Source: Capronia americana
Lineage: Eukaryota > Ascomycota > Eurotiomycetes > Chaetothyriales > Herpotrichiellaceae
NCBI GenBank assembly: GCA_016110215.1
Contig: JADWQD010000003.1
Span: 2,232,001-2,296,000, forward strand
DNA length: 64,000 nt
Reading direction: 5' to 3'
Both the position numbers and the translations under genes were made by a program. Below, piece by piece: positions 22,558 through 34,031 of this stretch. Below the pieces are notes generated by a model, which was given only the letters and a program-made list of their open reading frames with translations, was not told the origin of the DNA and did not search any database. Position 1 is the stretch's first letter, and every line of letters starts with the position of its first letter.

Positions 22558-24872
22558 CTAGGCGTTTCGAATCTCCACCGCCTGCACGCCTAATGCGATT
22601 TTCTTGGCGTCTGCCTCCAAGACGGGCGCATCGAGGGTCGACTCTTCAAGGACCGATTCCGATTCCGTGCCACTGATAGCCGAAGCTTGGAGTTGGTGGT
22701 TGCGCTTCTTGCGCAACTTTTCCCGATGTGCCAGGAGCGCGATGACAGCGAAGACGATTACGTTGAAACCCGCCACCACGGCTGCGGCTCGGTTTCCGGG
22801 CGTGACTAACAATCAACGGTCAGTATGTCGCTCTGGCAAGGATGGAATAGAGACGAACCGTAAGGCTGGTGGACTTGCTGGAACCAGACCAGTGGGATCC
22901 AGGCCGAGAAGGTATCTTTGCGCAGGAAAATGAATTCGTCAGCGTATGATTCGTGGTATGTATGTGTGTGAGAGTGAAAGAAGGAGAAGAAGATACTCAC
23001 ATTGAAGAGTATTCATTGACGCGGCGGTGAAAGCCCTCTGCTCGGCGTTATTGGAGATTAACTCAGTCATCCACCTGCGATGAGGAAGTAACAATGTTAG
23101 CCGTTGTTTTCCTGGCGTAGGTCAGAGAATAAACAAAAAGACTTACGCCATGGTCAATGGGACACAACTCCCTCCGATCGACGACACAATGTACAGGGGT
23201 GCGCGGTGGGAGAAGGGGCCCATGACGGGAGTGACGACAAGGAGGACGAATATGACGATCGCCACCAGATTGTTGAAGATGATGATTGGCCACCGGCGGC
23301 CACGTAAGGGCCCGTCGGAGATCCAAACCGCGATGAGTGAGTATGCTGCCGTGAATGCATTTCCAATAGTGGGATACTCGTTCTAGAGTACCAGTGTTAG
23401 ACCAGGGAGCGTTCGCGCCGAAGATATACTGGGGGTACATACAATCTGGGCAACAGTATAGACGGGAGGTTGGCCTTTCTTGTTATGTGCTTTGAGCCAG
23501 AACACAAAAGATGTGAATGGTTGGCTTCCGAAAGGTTGCATCGCTGTAGAGATCGACAATGTCAGCCATGTATATGTGCAGGCCCGAGGAGGAAACTTAC
23601 TGAAGATCAGGGTGAAAAGAAGGGTTTTCCAACTGGTCAAGTAGCCAAGAATGACCTTGGCAGTGTAGGGCTTCCCCTCGGGAGTTCGCCCTGCTCGTGC
23701 CATTCTCTCCCTGGCGATTTCGATATCCTGCACGACGAACAAGGTCATTAATCCCTCCAATCTGTTTGTCTAGAAAGGGTTGATACTTACACGCTCGGTG
23801 AACAACCAGTTCGCTTTCGCAGTGCCAGGGGTATCAGGCAAGAAGAAGTAGGCGAGCGCTGCGATCGGGAATGAAATGATACCGTTGATGACTGTATCGT
23901 TGAATATAAGCAAGTCGCGGAGGGAAGGAAGGGACAGAACCAAAGGGGCTTACTGAAGAGCCACCTCCACCCAGGAAGTCCGGCATGGCCATTGAGTCCG
24001 TTGTAGATGGCGGCTTGTAAGAAGCCGCTGAAGATTGGGGCGATGGACACTGCTGATTGTAGAATGCCGTTACGTTTTCCAAGTTCACCTACAGTCACAT
24101 AAGTGGTCAGCAACACTTCAAAGCACAGAGTCTTCAACAAACTCACGTTTTGTGTACCAGCTGCCGAGAATGTAATAGAGGGCCGGCCAGTAGCCTGCCT
24201 CGAAGAGACCGACAACGAACCGCAAACCAAGCATTGCACTGTAAGACTTCGCGCCTGCGAGAGCAAAGGTGAAGATTGTCCATCCGATTTCGAGGAAGGG
24301 GATCCAGACTGCACAACGTCAATAATGCTGGAGCTCCATGACGCGATCATCCCAAGAGGTACTTACTATGAGCCCGGACTCGGGTCAGGATGAAGTTTGA
24401 GGGCTGTATTGACCAGTGTAAGCGCATTTTCCGCTTGCGTGAGCGAAGATGGGTACCCATTGTCCGACGATGTAGCCTACTGTCCACGAAACAACAATGT
24501 AGTTGTACTGATTTTGATACAGGTTCAAGTCTTCCTTCATGCCCGACACAAATGCATTGGTAATGTTCGAGGTATCGATCTGTAAACCAGGCATCAGACA
24601 TCATCTTGCGAGAGGATACTTGCGCTCCTTACCCATTTAATCAACATTCCCAGTGTTCCGAAGGTCAAAAGGGTGAAGTCCAACTGCAAATGGGAAAGTC
24701 TAGTTAGTATGAGGTGAATCCGACAGCAGTGTTACTCATGACCAACCTTCAGAAGGAAACGTCTTTCTTCTTTTGATACATCAGCCGAATCCCACAACCA
24801 CCCTTTCCAGCTCCTGGACGGCGTGGACGAGACCACGGAGGGCGCCTTTTCGGAGGGTGCTTTTTCTGCCAT
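22558..24872 (-). CDS. MFS anion/vitamin transporter (Liz1/Fen2/Dal5 type), 13 exons
   Basis: Plasma-membrane H+ symporter of the anion:cation symporter branch, which moves pantothenate, allantoate, biotin-type or related organic anions. Thirteen exons read leftward: 24872-24747, 24683-24633, 24579-24457, 24403-24367, 24308-24147, 24088-23954, 23891-23791, 23727-23601, 23543-23443, 23382-23147, 23074-23001, 22915-22859 and 22805-22558. Phases close exactly to 525 residues. Family marks are DTSNITNAFVSGMKEDLNLY in TM1-2, SNFILTRVRAHIWIP, LRFVVGLFEAGYWPALYYIL, SWYTKRELGKRNGI and GWRWLFIINGIISFPIAAL. The N-terminus MAEKAPSEKAPS and the charged C-terminus are cytosolic. One donor (GTTGGT at 24746) and the donor GTTCGT at 22858 are off-consensus but required by phase. 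The exact substrate is open. Confidence 0.92.
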
Positions 24873-25934
24873 TGTCTGAACGGGAAGAAAACACAAGTGA
24901 TAACGGACGGACGAAGCGGGAAAAAAAAGACATATTGCAACGTGGGCATTGAACCAACATATAATGAGACACCTCGGCAGCCACGATGCTGTTCTCTACC
25001 ACGAAATTACCTTTTGCTCGTCATTAGTGGCGTTATTGATGCTATCTGCACGCCGATGCGAAGGGCTCGTGGTACAGACTCGTGGACGGTATATTCTCTC
25101 TAGCGTAGCTGCACTTCGAGTATAGCCGAACCGTCGAGTGTTCTGGACACGACGGCTTTGCCGATATCTGCGCGACCGCAAATCAGGACGTCCTGCGGCT
25201 CCATGGCCCTGATAAGGAAAGCTTCGACGAGTTCTTAGCCGTCTTGTGGACAATGTCAAGTAGTGACAAGAATCAATCGACGCCGAAAAATGGCATGTCT
25301 CGTGGATTGGCAATTGGGATGGCAAATGACGTGACTGAATCGTCCGGATGGCCGGAGCTTCTAGACTCTCTGGGATTCAATTCGTCGACTTGGCGTGGGG
25401 AGACTGCTAGATACTATACAACACTTCGCGAGGCAAGCTGAGTCGCATGTCAATGTCGCATGAGTCGTAAATTGATCGTGTCCTGGAACTGTTTGTGTCC
25501 TGGTTGAGTTGAGATGCAATGAAAGCAACGTGCCAAGAACATTGACTTAAAGTATTTAGCGGCGTGATTTAGCGCGCCAAGACGCGCTCGACACGTGAGT
25601 GGCGTCTAAGCTGGTGCCAAGATTCCTCGCTCCGAGGCGAAGAAGCCGACGCGGAATGTGGGAGCCACCGGAGCTTGATTTCTTCCGACAATCCGTTCAT
25701 CACATGCGAGATACTTTCAAGACTGTACACAATAGGTTCGCTTAAAACCACAACTGAACATCTTTCGCCTTTTACCAAACTTGAAGCGCATGACCTAATC
25801 CAACAAGCTGCTGCCATGTGTTCCCACTACCGCAGCCGAAGGCCACCATTATGAACAGCTGCAGTTTAAAGGAACGCGGAGACTTCGTCTAAAAGTGTCA
25901 TAGATGGAGCAATCGCTGACCCATGATTTTCAAA
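24873..25934. other. Intergenic, upstream of the MFS gene
   Basis: Contains the MFS promoter and the 3' flank of the leftward cysteine-rich gene. A plus-strand frame near 25244-25441 and a minus-strand frame near 25569-25817 show no recognisable protein. Confidence 0.4.
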
Positions 25935-26822
25935 TCAAATCAATGCTCTGGAGAGACCCAGCGGCAACACAATTGCGACAACAAGGCACCAAGCACAGGG
26001 CAGCGCAGGAGAGCATGCTCCGTTCCCCACTGTCCCCGACTGAGGTGGTGAAGGACTGCTGGTACTCGAGATCGTCGCGCCCGGTATAGTAGGAGCGGTC
26101 TGTCCGGAAATGGTGGTACCTGAAGGACTTGTGGTCGAGATGGCCCTGACATCCCCAACCCTCGCGCAAGGTGTGTTGAGATCTCCGTTGGAGAGCGTTT
26201 CGTAGTAGTACTCCGACGAAGCGGTCTTATAATACTCCAGACAGCCATCCCAGTAACCATCGAAAACCGTTGGTGCGAAGACGGAACTGGTATAGCACAA
26301 GCAGCTCGCTTGGACCGAGAACGGTGGAGCCGAGGATGCTATATCGTCGGAGGAGCAGGAGACTTCCATGCTATACCACGACGAGCAGGAGACAAGGTTG
26401 TAGTCCACCAAGGTGTTGGTCCGAACATCACCAACCAACGAGCAGGGACTCCCCGTTCCGAAACTTCCAGCAAGAGAGGTATACAGAGGCGGAGAGGCTG
26501 TTGAAAGGTAGTCGAGGCATGTCTCGACTGCTTCATCGAAAATGGATGGTTGGTAGATGGAGCCTGAGTAGCACAGGCAAGTGGCGGCTACACTGAAGGG
26601 TTGATCGAAGAAGCTGACAGTGCTCGCAGAGCACGCTCCTGCAATGCTGTTTACAAGATCGCATGAGGCTGGATCTCCTGCTTGACGGAGAAGCAGAGGA
26701 TGAAGCGTCGCGGACGACGTGATTGGATTCCGTGACCCTAGCGAGCCAGATGCCAGGGTCAGCAGAAGTCCCAAAAACTCGATGGTGTGCAAAGACATGC
26801 TGAGTTTGAGACAATTTCGCAT
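25935..26822 (-). CDS. Secreted, probably GPI-anchored protein with duplicated six-Cys module
   Basis: Single exon, 295 residues. It opens with a signal peptide (hydrophobic core about residues 11-26; an alternative start is Met9) and ends with a Ser/Thr/Pro-rich stalk, a cysteine cluster and a C-terminal hydrophobic segment WCLVVAIVLPLGL, the pattern of a GPI-anchored wall protein, although the omega site is not certain. Between them lie two homologous units, residues 54-134 and 146-226. Their cysteines (54, 64, 82, 84, 102, 127 and 146, 156, 174, 176, 194, 219) have identical spacing, each has CLCY after an FSV motif, and each unit closes in VGDVR. The domain resembles cysteine-rich regions of fungal surface proteins, but I cannot name it. 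It is transcribed away from the membrane protein at 27003 across a 180 bp gap. Confidence 0.85.
   Translation of the reverse strand: MRNCLKLSMSLHTIEFLGLLLTLASGSLGSRNPITSSATLHPLLLRQAGDPASCDLVNSIAGACSASTVSFFDQPFSVAATCLCYSGSIYQPSIFDEAVETCLDYLSTASPPLYTSLAGSFGTGSPCSLVGDVRTNTLVDYNLVSCSSWYSMEVSCSSDDIASSAPPFSVQASCLCYTSSVFAPTVFDGYWDGCLEYYKTASSEYYYETLSNGDLNTPCARVGDVRAISTTSPSGTTISGQTAPTIPGATISSTSSPSPPQSGTVGNGACSPALPCAWCLVVAIVLPLGLSRALI
26145..26663 (-). repeat. Tandem protein-module duplication, two units of 81 residues
   Basis: Two consecutive units inside the GPI-type protein share the spacing C-x9-C-x17-C-x-C-x17-C-x24-C and the end motif VGDVR, with moderate identity elsewhere. This indicates an old internal duplication kept under structural constraint. 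Confidence 0.85.
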
Positions 26823-27002
26823 GGACGAGGACAGAACCGGTGATGGGCGAAACTGGGCTGAGAGAAATATACGTTGAGAATCTCACAGTGGCACTGGCCC
26901 CTGATCGAGCACTACACTCGTTCTTGTGACCAAAAGTCCCAAAGCAGTTGATTTCAACTGCAGCTGCCATTGGCTCAGAGGCAAGGCGCCTCCTCACCAA
27001 AC
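26823..27002. promoter_or_regulatory. Short shared divergent promoter
   Basis: Only 180 bp separates the start codons of two outward-facing genes, a GPI-type surface protein (minus) and a multi-TM protein (plus). If the upstream exon of the plus gene is wrong and its start is at 27262, the gap is 439 bp. Co-regulation is inferred. Confidence 0.45.
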
Positions 27003-29453
27003 ATGGAAAACTTTCAAAACCTCGTGTTGCAGGGAGGAAACAAGCAGTGGAAGCCTTGGCAGCGCGTGCTAAGCGACACAGACGCGAGCTCGACACGAGC
27101 CCAACACGAGAAGCTAGAAGGACAACTGGTAAGTTCGGTTTTGATCAGATCATGCATTTCCAGCGCTAAAGCTTTCTGTCGGTTTCGATGGCTTAGTACT
27201 CTGTTCAATCCTTCAAAGAACGCAGTGCCACGTCGCACGTCCTCGTTGCAGCGGTCCAAGCATGGATGCATCTCATCATCCCAGATCTTTTCACTCACGT
27301 GTGCGTGTCCCTCCGCAGAGCGGGCTCGACACTCAAGCTCCTCGAGCACCCATAGCCACAGGCGTTGCGCCAAATTCACCGGAGTCCGAGCAGGCTGAGA
27401 GGCCGCAAAACCGCGAAGCCGACAATGTCGCCCTACCTGGACACTCGTCGAAGAAGAGCAACCATTCCATATTGACGGAACCAAAAATTCATTCAGGAGA
27501 CGGTGATACCGTCAAACCGGTCCCATCTAAAGGGACTCCAATTCCAAGGGAAAGAAGATCAAAGAACGTTCCGCTCGCCTGGCTTTCGGCATTTCTTACG
27601 GGTATCCTACTCGCCTTGACAGCACTCTACGCCTTTAAACCAGATCTATGGGAAAGTGATTTCGTCAATTCGTCGGCGAGCAACGCAATCTTCGTTCTCC
27701 GTGCATTAACTGAAGCCACAGCATTTCTGCTCGCAGTCACAATATCTTCTGCTTTCGAGATAGTGCAGTGGCTCCTGACTGTACGCCCCGAGGGCATCCC
27801 CGTACCCGAGTACTTGTCGCTGCAACCGAGCACCGGCATTCTAGGATTGATGCAACTTACAGCTGGGCGGAAATCTAGAGCTAGCACAAGGCTCTGGAGC
27901 GCCCTCAGGCTCTTTGGCGTCGCTTTGTTGCCTGGATTGGGCGTGCTGATCATGAGTGAGTGTCCCTACCTTGAACCAGGGACCATAGTTAAATATGCCG
28001 TTCGGGCTGATGGTTGTCGACTACTTTCTAAATCGCGCTAGGCCAGGTGGATATCGTGCTCAGATTCAACAAAGTTGGCGAGACGACCGCACCGCTTGGC
28101 TTTGGATTGGGTTCTTTGAACACGAGTGTGGCGACTTCATTGTCCCCCTTCACAGACATACTGCTAGGAGCCTCGTTCAGTGGGTTTCTGGATGACCCGG
28201 CGCACGCTATCGACATCACACCCGATGCCAGTCGCAGGAGGTCATGCGCTCTCGAAGCTGACGTGCGAGGGGGACAGGCATGTGAACGAACTGTTTACCT
28301 CGCTGCAGGCCAGGACCAGATGGCTGCTCGAGTCGTGACGCAGGCATATCCACAAGCGGACGCCTGGCTGGTTGAAACCCACCAGGGCTATGTCCTCCGC
28401 TTCAGTGAGGGAAACAATAGCTGGGAGTTCGCCAATGACACAGAATGTCGGACATATCACACCGAGGTCTTGACAACCACTCTTGGTGCCTTCATGTTGT
28501 GTGTAAAGAACGTGGCGCCAAATCAGATCCAAGCCAGTAAGTTTACCAGGGGAGATGTACAGGCTGTCAAACACCAGTCCTCTCTAACTTCTACAGGAAT
28601 CTCAAGCTGCAAATACTCGGACATCATCAACGGAAACTGTCACCAGGAATCAGCATGGAACTCGACGCCGAGTTGGACGACCAGCCTGGCCTCAAATTTC
28701 CGGCAAGCGCAAGTCGCGTATTCGAGACTGAACGGCACGATTATCTCGCACGAGTTCACCGACGTGCCGGAAAGACCGGCGCCGCTCAACTCGCTGGATC
28801 TATTGCAAGCGTGGGATAACTTCCTAGGCCTCAGCAATGACACAGACTCTACCACGGCCAGCGTGGTCTCAATCCTCGGATTAGGGACAGGCAAATACCT
28901 GTTCCCAGCCATGATCGGTTCAACGCTGAATACCATCACTGAGCTCTCAGAGGAAAATCCTGCCCTCCAAGATCGCGCGGTCAATGCCCTCCAGGCACTG
29001 CTGGCAATACCTATCTACTTCTGCCAACCAGGCTACCTGGAGCGGGCAGCCGTTTCTTCGCTCCCGAGCAACATTCTGTACACTAACTACGACGCCGTCG
29101 TTCTTCCGGAGGGACTCGAACGCGATAGCGCCGTATTCTTCGCTGTCACGCGTAACCAGATCGATGTCGGGCCCGCGACCGTGATAGCGTATGTGGTCCT
29201 GACGGGACTTGTTCTGATCCTCTGTCTCTGGGCTCTGGTATGCGGGACTTTCACCGCCAGATCGAAGCATATCCCCTGCATCACCACCTTCCCGGCCTTG
29301 GATTTCTGCCTCTATTGCATTGTAGCATCCAAAGCGGGAGAGTCCACCGCGAGAGGACCGTTCCAGGGTATACAAAGCCACGAAGCGGCTGATCTCGCAT
29401 TGAAGGACATGGATGTGAAGCTGTCTGGGAATCCGGGTCGCGCTTACGACTAA
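27003..29453 (+). CDS. Fungal membrane protein: three N-terminal TMs, large ectodomain, C-terminal TM
   Basis: Four exons, 27003-27128, 27319-27955, 28042-28536 and 28597-29453, give 704 residues. Hydrophobic segments lie at about 128-147, 168-196, 236-253 and 612-638. The roughly 350-residue stretch between TM3 and TM4 carries many N-x-S/T sites (NNSW, NDTE, NSTP, NGTI) and is probably extracellular. The C-terminal tail of about 65 residues is cytosolic. The architecture recurs in Pezizomycotina, but I know no function. The first exon is the least certain part: the ATG at 27003 has a good context (CAAACATGG), ends at a GTAAGT donor and joins in phase across 190 bp; the alternative is to start at the ATG at 27262 without it. 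The 60 bp intron at 28537 has good signals yet is in frame and free of stops. Confidence 0.82.
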
Positions 29454-31099
29454 CAGGCAGAGTTTTCCACGATCCAAAGAGATTGGCGACGATTAGTGGG
29501 AACGGTTCCCGCAAGTGCAAAATGTGACATACTACTAGGGATGCAGCGGTATCTTCCATCTTTCATCCTCGTGAATGATCCCAGCCATGCGAGAACATGC
29601 ACCCAAACATAAACATGACAGCAAGGAGGCTTGCCTCTTGGCCAGTCTACCAGTTCATTGAATCCCTGCATCGCGCTAAGCATAATAATGAGCATGACCT
29701 CCTTTCCCGGTCTCCGGAACTCTGCAGCCTTGTCTGGTCTCGCGCGGCCCATCGAGCGCCTCTTCAACTCCTGCCATTACACATCTGAAACATCGTCCCC
29801 ATTATTGGGCGGAAGACAGGGCAGATGTGTCGGTCCATTCCATGCCTTGTCCTGCGAGGAATGCCGCTTCCGCTGACTGTTCTTATCCACCCAGGCAGCA
29901 CCAGACAGCTGGCTTGAGTAGCATGACTGTACGGCTTGATCATCCAGACAGACTCCAGGCAGAAAAGTACGAGATTTTGACTTCAACCGTCGTATCTGGA
30001 AGTAAATCCGCTGGTCCAACACGGAATGTCTGAGGTGTCTAGGCGTTTTCGGAACAGAGGGCAGGTGAAGGAGCCTTACGTTTCGCATGGACTCATCTCC
30101 ATGGCATGAAAATCTTTTGCTCTGCAAGGACGTAATAACGCGCATCCTTTAAGAAACGCGGATTCATAGCATTAGTCATGGCCAGAGTTCCTTACCCAGT
30201 CGCTCGGTTCGTGCGCAGGCTACCCTAGATCACAAATCACGGGCCACACAGCTTACGGTCGAAGCTGAACACACTTCGGATAGAGGGGAAATCTGTTTCG
30301 ACCATGGTGAAAGCGTGAAATGCCAACAGTTCATCATGGCAAGGCTAAGCGACCAGAGCAAAAAGAGTTTGTGCGATCACGAGCATTAGGATCCGCCAAG
30401 ACGCGCCAAGACCGATTTCCTCGCACAAGCACAGCCGCCCGTCGCCTGCGGAGCGCTTGGCATTGATCTTGGCACCCGCGCAGGTCTGCCTGTTGCTGAT
30501 GGAGATGCGAACTACGATTTACAAGGTGCCTTGTGTTTGCAATCGTTGGTGGCTTTTCCACTTGATTGGGTAGACGGGAGCATGAGCGAACCCCCGGCCG
30601 TCTGACCTGTCATGTCATCTCCCGATCGATCTTTGCGCAATGCTATCAGAAATTGCTATTCTTTCGAAAATGCGATCTGCGAGGCGGCGAGACGCGTCCT
30701 GGTTCTGTCTAGCCTGACTGATCACTGACCGTGTCAGCCTTAGACACGACTCCTCCTCCCAGACTCACCAGTCGCAAGGCGGAATCCGTCAGGACTTGCA
30801 CCCCAGGATTGCGCAACGCGAGCAGACATATACGGGGGCGATGAGGATGCGGGCGAGTAATGGAATTTCGTGTGGTGAAAGGCTGAAGGGGGTTGAAAGT
30901 CCACGGATGTCTCTCCTATCCATCGTCCCCAGCTATATATAACCAGTGCTGTCATGGTTTTGGGTCTCCTGCAACGTTAATAAACACACACTGCCTGCGT
31001 GTTTCATTATCCGGAAAAGTCCTGCCAGTACTGCCTTCTCTTGCAGCACAGTCACATCCTTGAAGTCAGTCGAAGAATAATCCACCATTCAGACAAGTC
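29454..31099. other. Intergenic, about 1.6 kb
   Basis: Lies 3' of the membrane protein and 5' of the VWA gene. Apart from the TATA-like element listed separately I see no gene or repeat. Confidence 0.45.
30934..30942 (+). promoter_or_regulatory. TATA-like box of the VWA gene
   Basis: TATATATAA lies 158 bp before the VWA start codon; CTATATATAA is a strong core-promoter match. Use is inferred from position. Confidence 0.5.
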
Positions 31100-32414
31100 A
31101 TGTAAGGAAGGGATAATGAATCCTTCGCTTCCATTCCCATAGGCCTGCTCTTTGGTCTTATGCTAACTCTCGAACCTGCCATTCAGGGGCCGATACATCC
31201 TCAAAGCCGTGGGTGTAGCTGGGATGCTCGTGGCGAATGCCCTGCCCGCGCTTGCAGACCCGCACCTCCTCGCCACGCACGTTGCCCGTCAAGAACCCTC
31301 GTCCACATGCGTCCTGAACAGCCTTCTCGGGCGGGTGGGCCCCAGCAGCGGTGGGCGCAAGGTCGGGCTCGTCATCGACGCGTCCGGCTCCATGGCGACG
31401 AATGATCCCCAAAACCTCCGTCTCGCGGCTGCCAAGTCCCTCAACGACGCCCTCGTCGGTCAAGCCGAGGCCAGCAGCAGCCAGGCGGCGGATGTCGTCA
31501 GCGTGGTTGCATTCTCCGACGTCGCAGACGTCCTTTACCCTCTCGGGGACCCTGCGGGGGCCAACAGCATCATCGACAGCATCGTGCTGGGCTACAACAC
31601 CGCAATCGGAGGGGGCATTCAAGCGGCAATTCAAGATTTGACCGCCCCGGGCAATGACCCCACCGCGAACCGTACGGGGATCATCGTCTTCACCGACGGC
31701 TTGGATTACCCGGAGTCGGGCAAAGCGCTGACCCTGTCGGAGACACAGCGCGCTGCCAGCCTGGGCATCCGCGTCTCGTTCGGCTTCCTCACCCCTACAC
31801 CGCAGAACCAGGACGTCGAGATCCTGCGCGCGATCCTGCAGAGCGGCGGCATCTACGCCACAATCGACCAAGCGAGCACGCAACAGGCCTTCGTCGCGCT
31901 CGTGCTGGCGAACGGCCTGACTAATCTCGATGTCGCTGGCGCCAACGCCACGGGCACTCTCCTTCCCGGCATCAGCACCGCCAAGTTCTTGCAGACGGGT
32001 ACCAACAGCTTCACCTACGCAGCCCAGGCCGGCGAGACGTTCAACGTCACTGTCGAGGCCCTGGACCCGATCGCACTCACGGTCACGCTTCGGGATGTCA
32101 GTGCCGACACCGATATCGCCAGCAATACGACTGACGCCACAACGGGGATCGCCGTCGTCGGCTATACGGCCCCATCAGCCATGGATGTGGAGGTCGTCGT
32201 CGTGGCCACCAATGCTAGCACGGGCATCTTCTCCGTCGGTCTGAACAGCTCGATCCCGCTCAATGAGACATGCAATGCCACTGCCACTGTCCCGCCCGCT
32301 ACTCAGCCCTCTGTATACACTGGCGGTGCGGTCTCGGCGTGGCAGGGCTCGACCAACCTCTTTGCTGCTCTCACTTCCATGCTCGGTCTTGCTGTTATGG
32401 CGGTAGTGTTATAG
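31100..32414 (+). CDS. Secreted VWA-domain protein, start codon split by an intron
   Basis: Exons 31100-31101 and 31187-32414 give 409 residues. The frame has no ATG before the signal peptide unless an 85 bp intron (GTAAGG at 31102, TGCTAAC branch at 31161, CAG at 31186) is removed, joining AT to G and yielding MGRYILKAVGVAGMLVANAL, a good signal peptide ending near ALA. The mature part has a von Willebrand A domain with the metal site DASGSM (Asp65, Ser67, Ser69) and FTDGLD. N-x-S/T sites follow (NATG, NVTV, NTTD, NASTG, NETC). The C-terminal 20 residues are hydrophobic after a Ser/Gly/Thr-rich region, consistent with GPI anchoring. The likely place is cell wall or surface and the role adhesion or matrix binding, inferred from the domain. 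Confidence 0.85.
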
Positions 32415-33530
32415 GCAGTGAAAAAAAGGACCAGGTCTTGCCGCCCTGGAGGCTGCATCATCCGAGTGCCTGGGGGCTGAGGGTGTCGTTATGAACAAGG
32501 ATGAATGGACAATGGAGACTTTTGAGGAATGTACTGTAACTGAATGCCCGTACTGTAGGAGGTTCGCAAAATGCGCTGTGTAGTATAATTAACTACTCGT
32601 CGAGTGGACGTCTTGGGGAGGATTTTTCTACGTACTTACTGCAACTTGCCGCCCTGACTCGGAAAAGAGATCGGGGCATCCATTGAAACGGTAGTTAGGT
32701 GTGAGTGAAGAGCCTATTGTCTCATGGCCTTGGTGCTGGGGTGGTTATCAGATCAACCACAGCAATTCAACTGACGAAAATCGTGATTGGGACACTGATT
32801 CGTCCACCAGTCTGTATCGTCTGCCCTGCTTGAAGCCATTTCCCCTCGTCGGATCATGCATGTTCCTCCATTGGAATCGACACTCTGCATGGCGCAGCAC
32901 GAATCACATCTCGCCACGTTCGGCTCATCGTAGACGCCAACACCAACTTCATACAGAGTCCTCTGGGAGAACAGCTTCTCGAGCTCTCAAGTATGCAAGG
33001 GTCTCGGTCTCGCGGAAGCGGAACGTGCATGTTAGTGCCTTCGACACGACTAAACACATACGCACTGCGCGAACTTAATGTAGGTTTGGATGAGAAGAGG
33101 TTGATTTGCGGATTAATCAACGTAGAAGCCAAACAGGTACGTCCGTGAAAGAATCGCGACTCAGGCATGCAGCAGCAGCGTGATGTCTCGCAATTTGTAC
33201 AGCCGCGACAATCATCCTGACAACTCAGGCCGCGTGCATGCATCTCAGCTGTGAGTGAAACACACCGGTCGGGATATTGGCCAGTGAAGCGCACAGACAG
33301 CCGCACACCCACCATAGACATTGCTCATGGTCTGAAGAGAGGTGCAGAGCACCTCGTCACATGTTGTGGCCGAGACGACAGTATAACCCACCACACCACA
33401 CCGAACTGAGGGGCAAGCTGGATCATCTCGGAGTGGTGATCCCTCTACGAAACCCTCCACTCCATCATTGCATTCAGATTCAGTCCGGACCAAGGTCGCC
33501 GAACTGCCTCAGTAATTAATCATTGCAGAC
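32415..33530. other. Intergenic, about 1.1 kb
   Basis: Lies between two rightward genes and should hold the promoter of the 3CxxC gene. No feature was recognised; frames of 80-155 codons overlap and lack motifs. Confidence 0.45.
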
Positions 33531-34031
33531 ATGGCGAAGAAGAAGGCCTCCAAATCCAAAGCCGAAACAAAGACATCCTTCATGTTTCCCTTACTCCACC
33601 AACACGTCGTGGACGCGGTCTCCCACAGCATGGCGTCGTTGCCACGGTTTCACGAAACCGACATCGACACGGGCGTCCGCAACCAATGCAACACCCACGT
33701 CATGGGCAGGTTCAGATGCAGGAGCACCTGCGGCGCCAACGGCTGGGCCAGCAAGAAGGCGGCCATACTCATAAGAAGGTACGCAGGGAATGGGTACAAT
33801 GCCGTGGTGTTCAACCAGCGATGCAAGGTCTGCGACCGGCTGGGCACGCTGACGCTGGACGAGAATTCATACGTCGACCGAGTTGCGTACTGGATCCAGA
33901 AGTGGGCGGGCGTGCAAGTGGAGCGGCCACCTCACAGCTCGAAAAGGACCAAACCGCACGAGAGTGCTCTTTGCGAGGGCTGCAAAAGAGGTTTGTGTGG
34001 GCAGGGGGGTGGCTGGTCGGAGTATTACTGA
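33531..34031 (+). CDS. 3CxxC-type zinc-finger protein
   Basis: Single exon, 166 residues, lysine-rich start MAKKKASKSKAETK. The body matches the 3CxxC zinc-binding domain in order: NCNTH-like block (QCNTHVMGRFRC), a first cysteine pair CRSTC followed by GWASKKAAILIRRY, the YNAVVFNQRC block with CKVCDRLGT, LDENSYVDRVAYWIQKWAG, and the final LCEGCKRGLC. The domain is widespread in fungi and related to vertebrate receptor-transporting proteins; its role in fungi is not established. The whole protein is nearly just this domain, typical of the fungal members. The ATG at 33531 begins the basic leader and no better start exists. No signal peptide. Confidence 0.9.
   Translation: MAKKKASKSKAETKTSFMFPLLHQHVVDAVSHSMASLPRFHETDIDTGVRNQCNTHVMGRFRCRSTCGANGWASKKAAILIRRYAGNGYNAVVFNQRCKVCDRLGTLTLDENSYVDRVAYWIQKWAGVQVERPPHSSKRTKPHESALCEGCKRGLCGQGGGWSEYY

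Noticed and set aside
25040..25260. Minus-strand frame reading DVLICGRADIGKAVV, resembling a nucleotide-binding loop
   Set aside because: Too short, interrupted, and without a start or neighbouring exons; chance similarity is likely.
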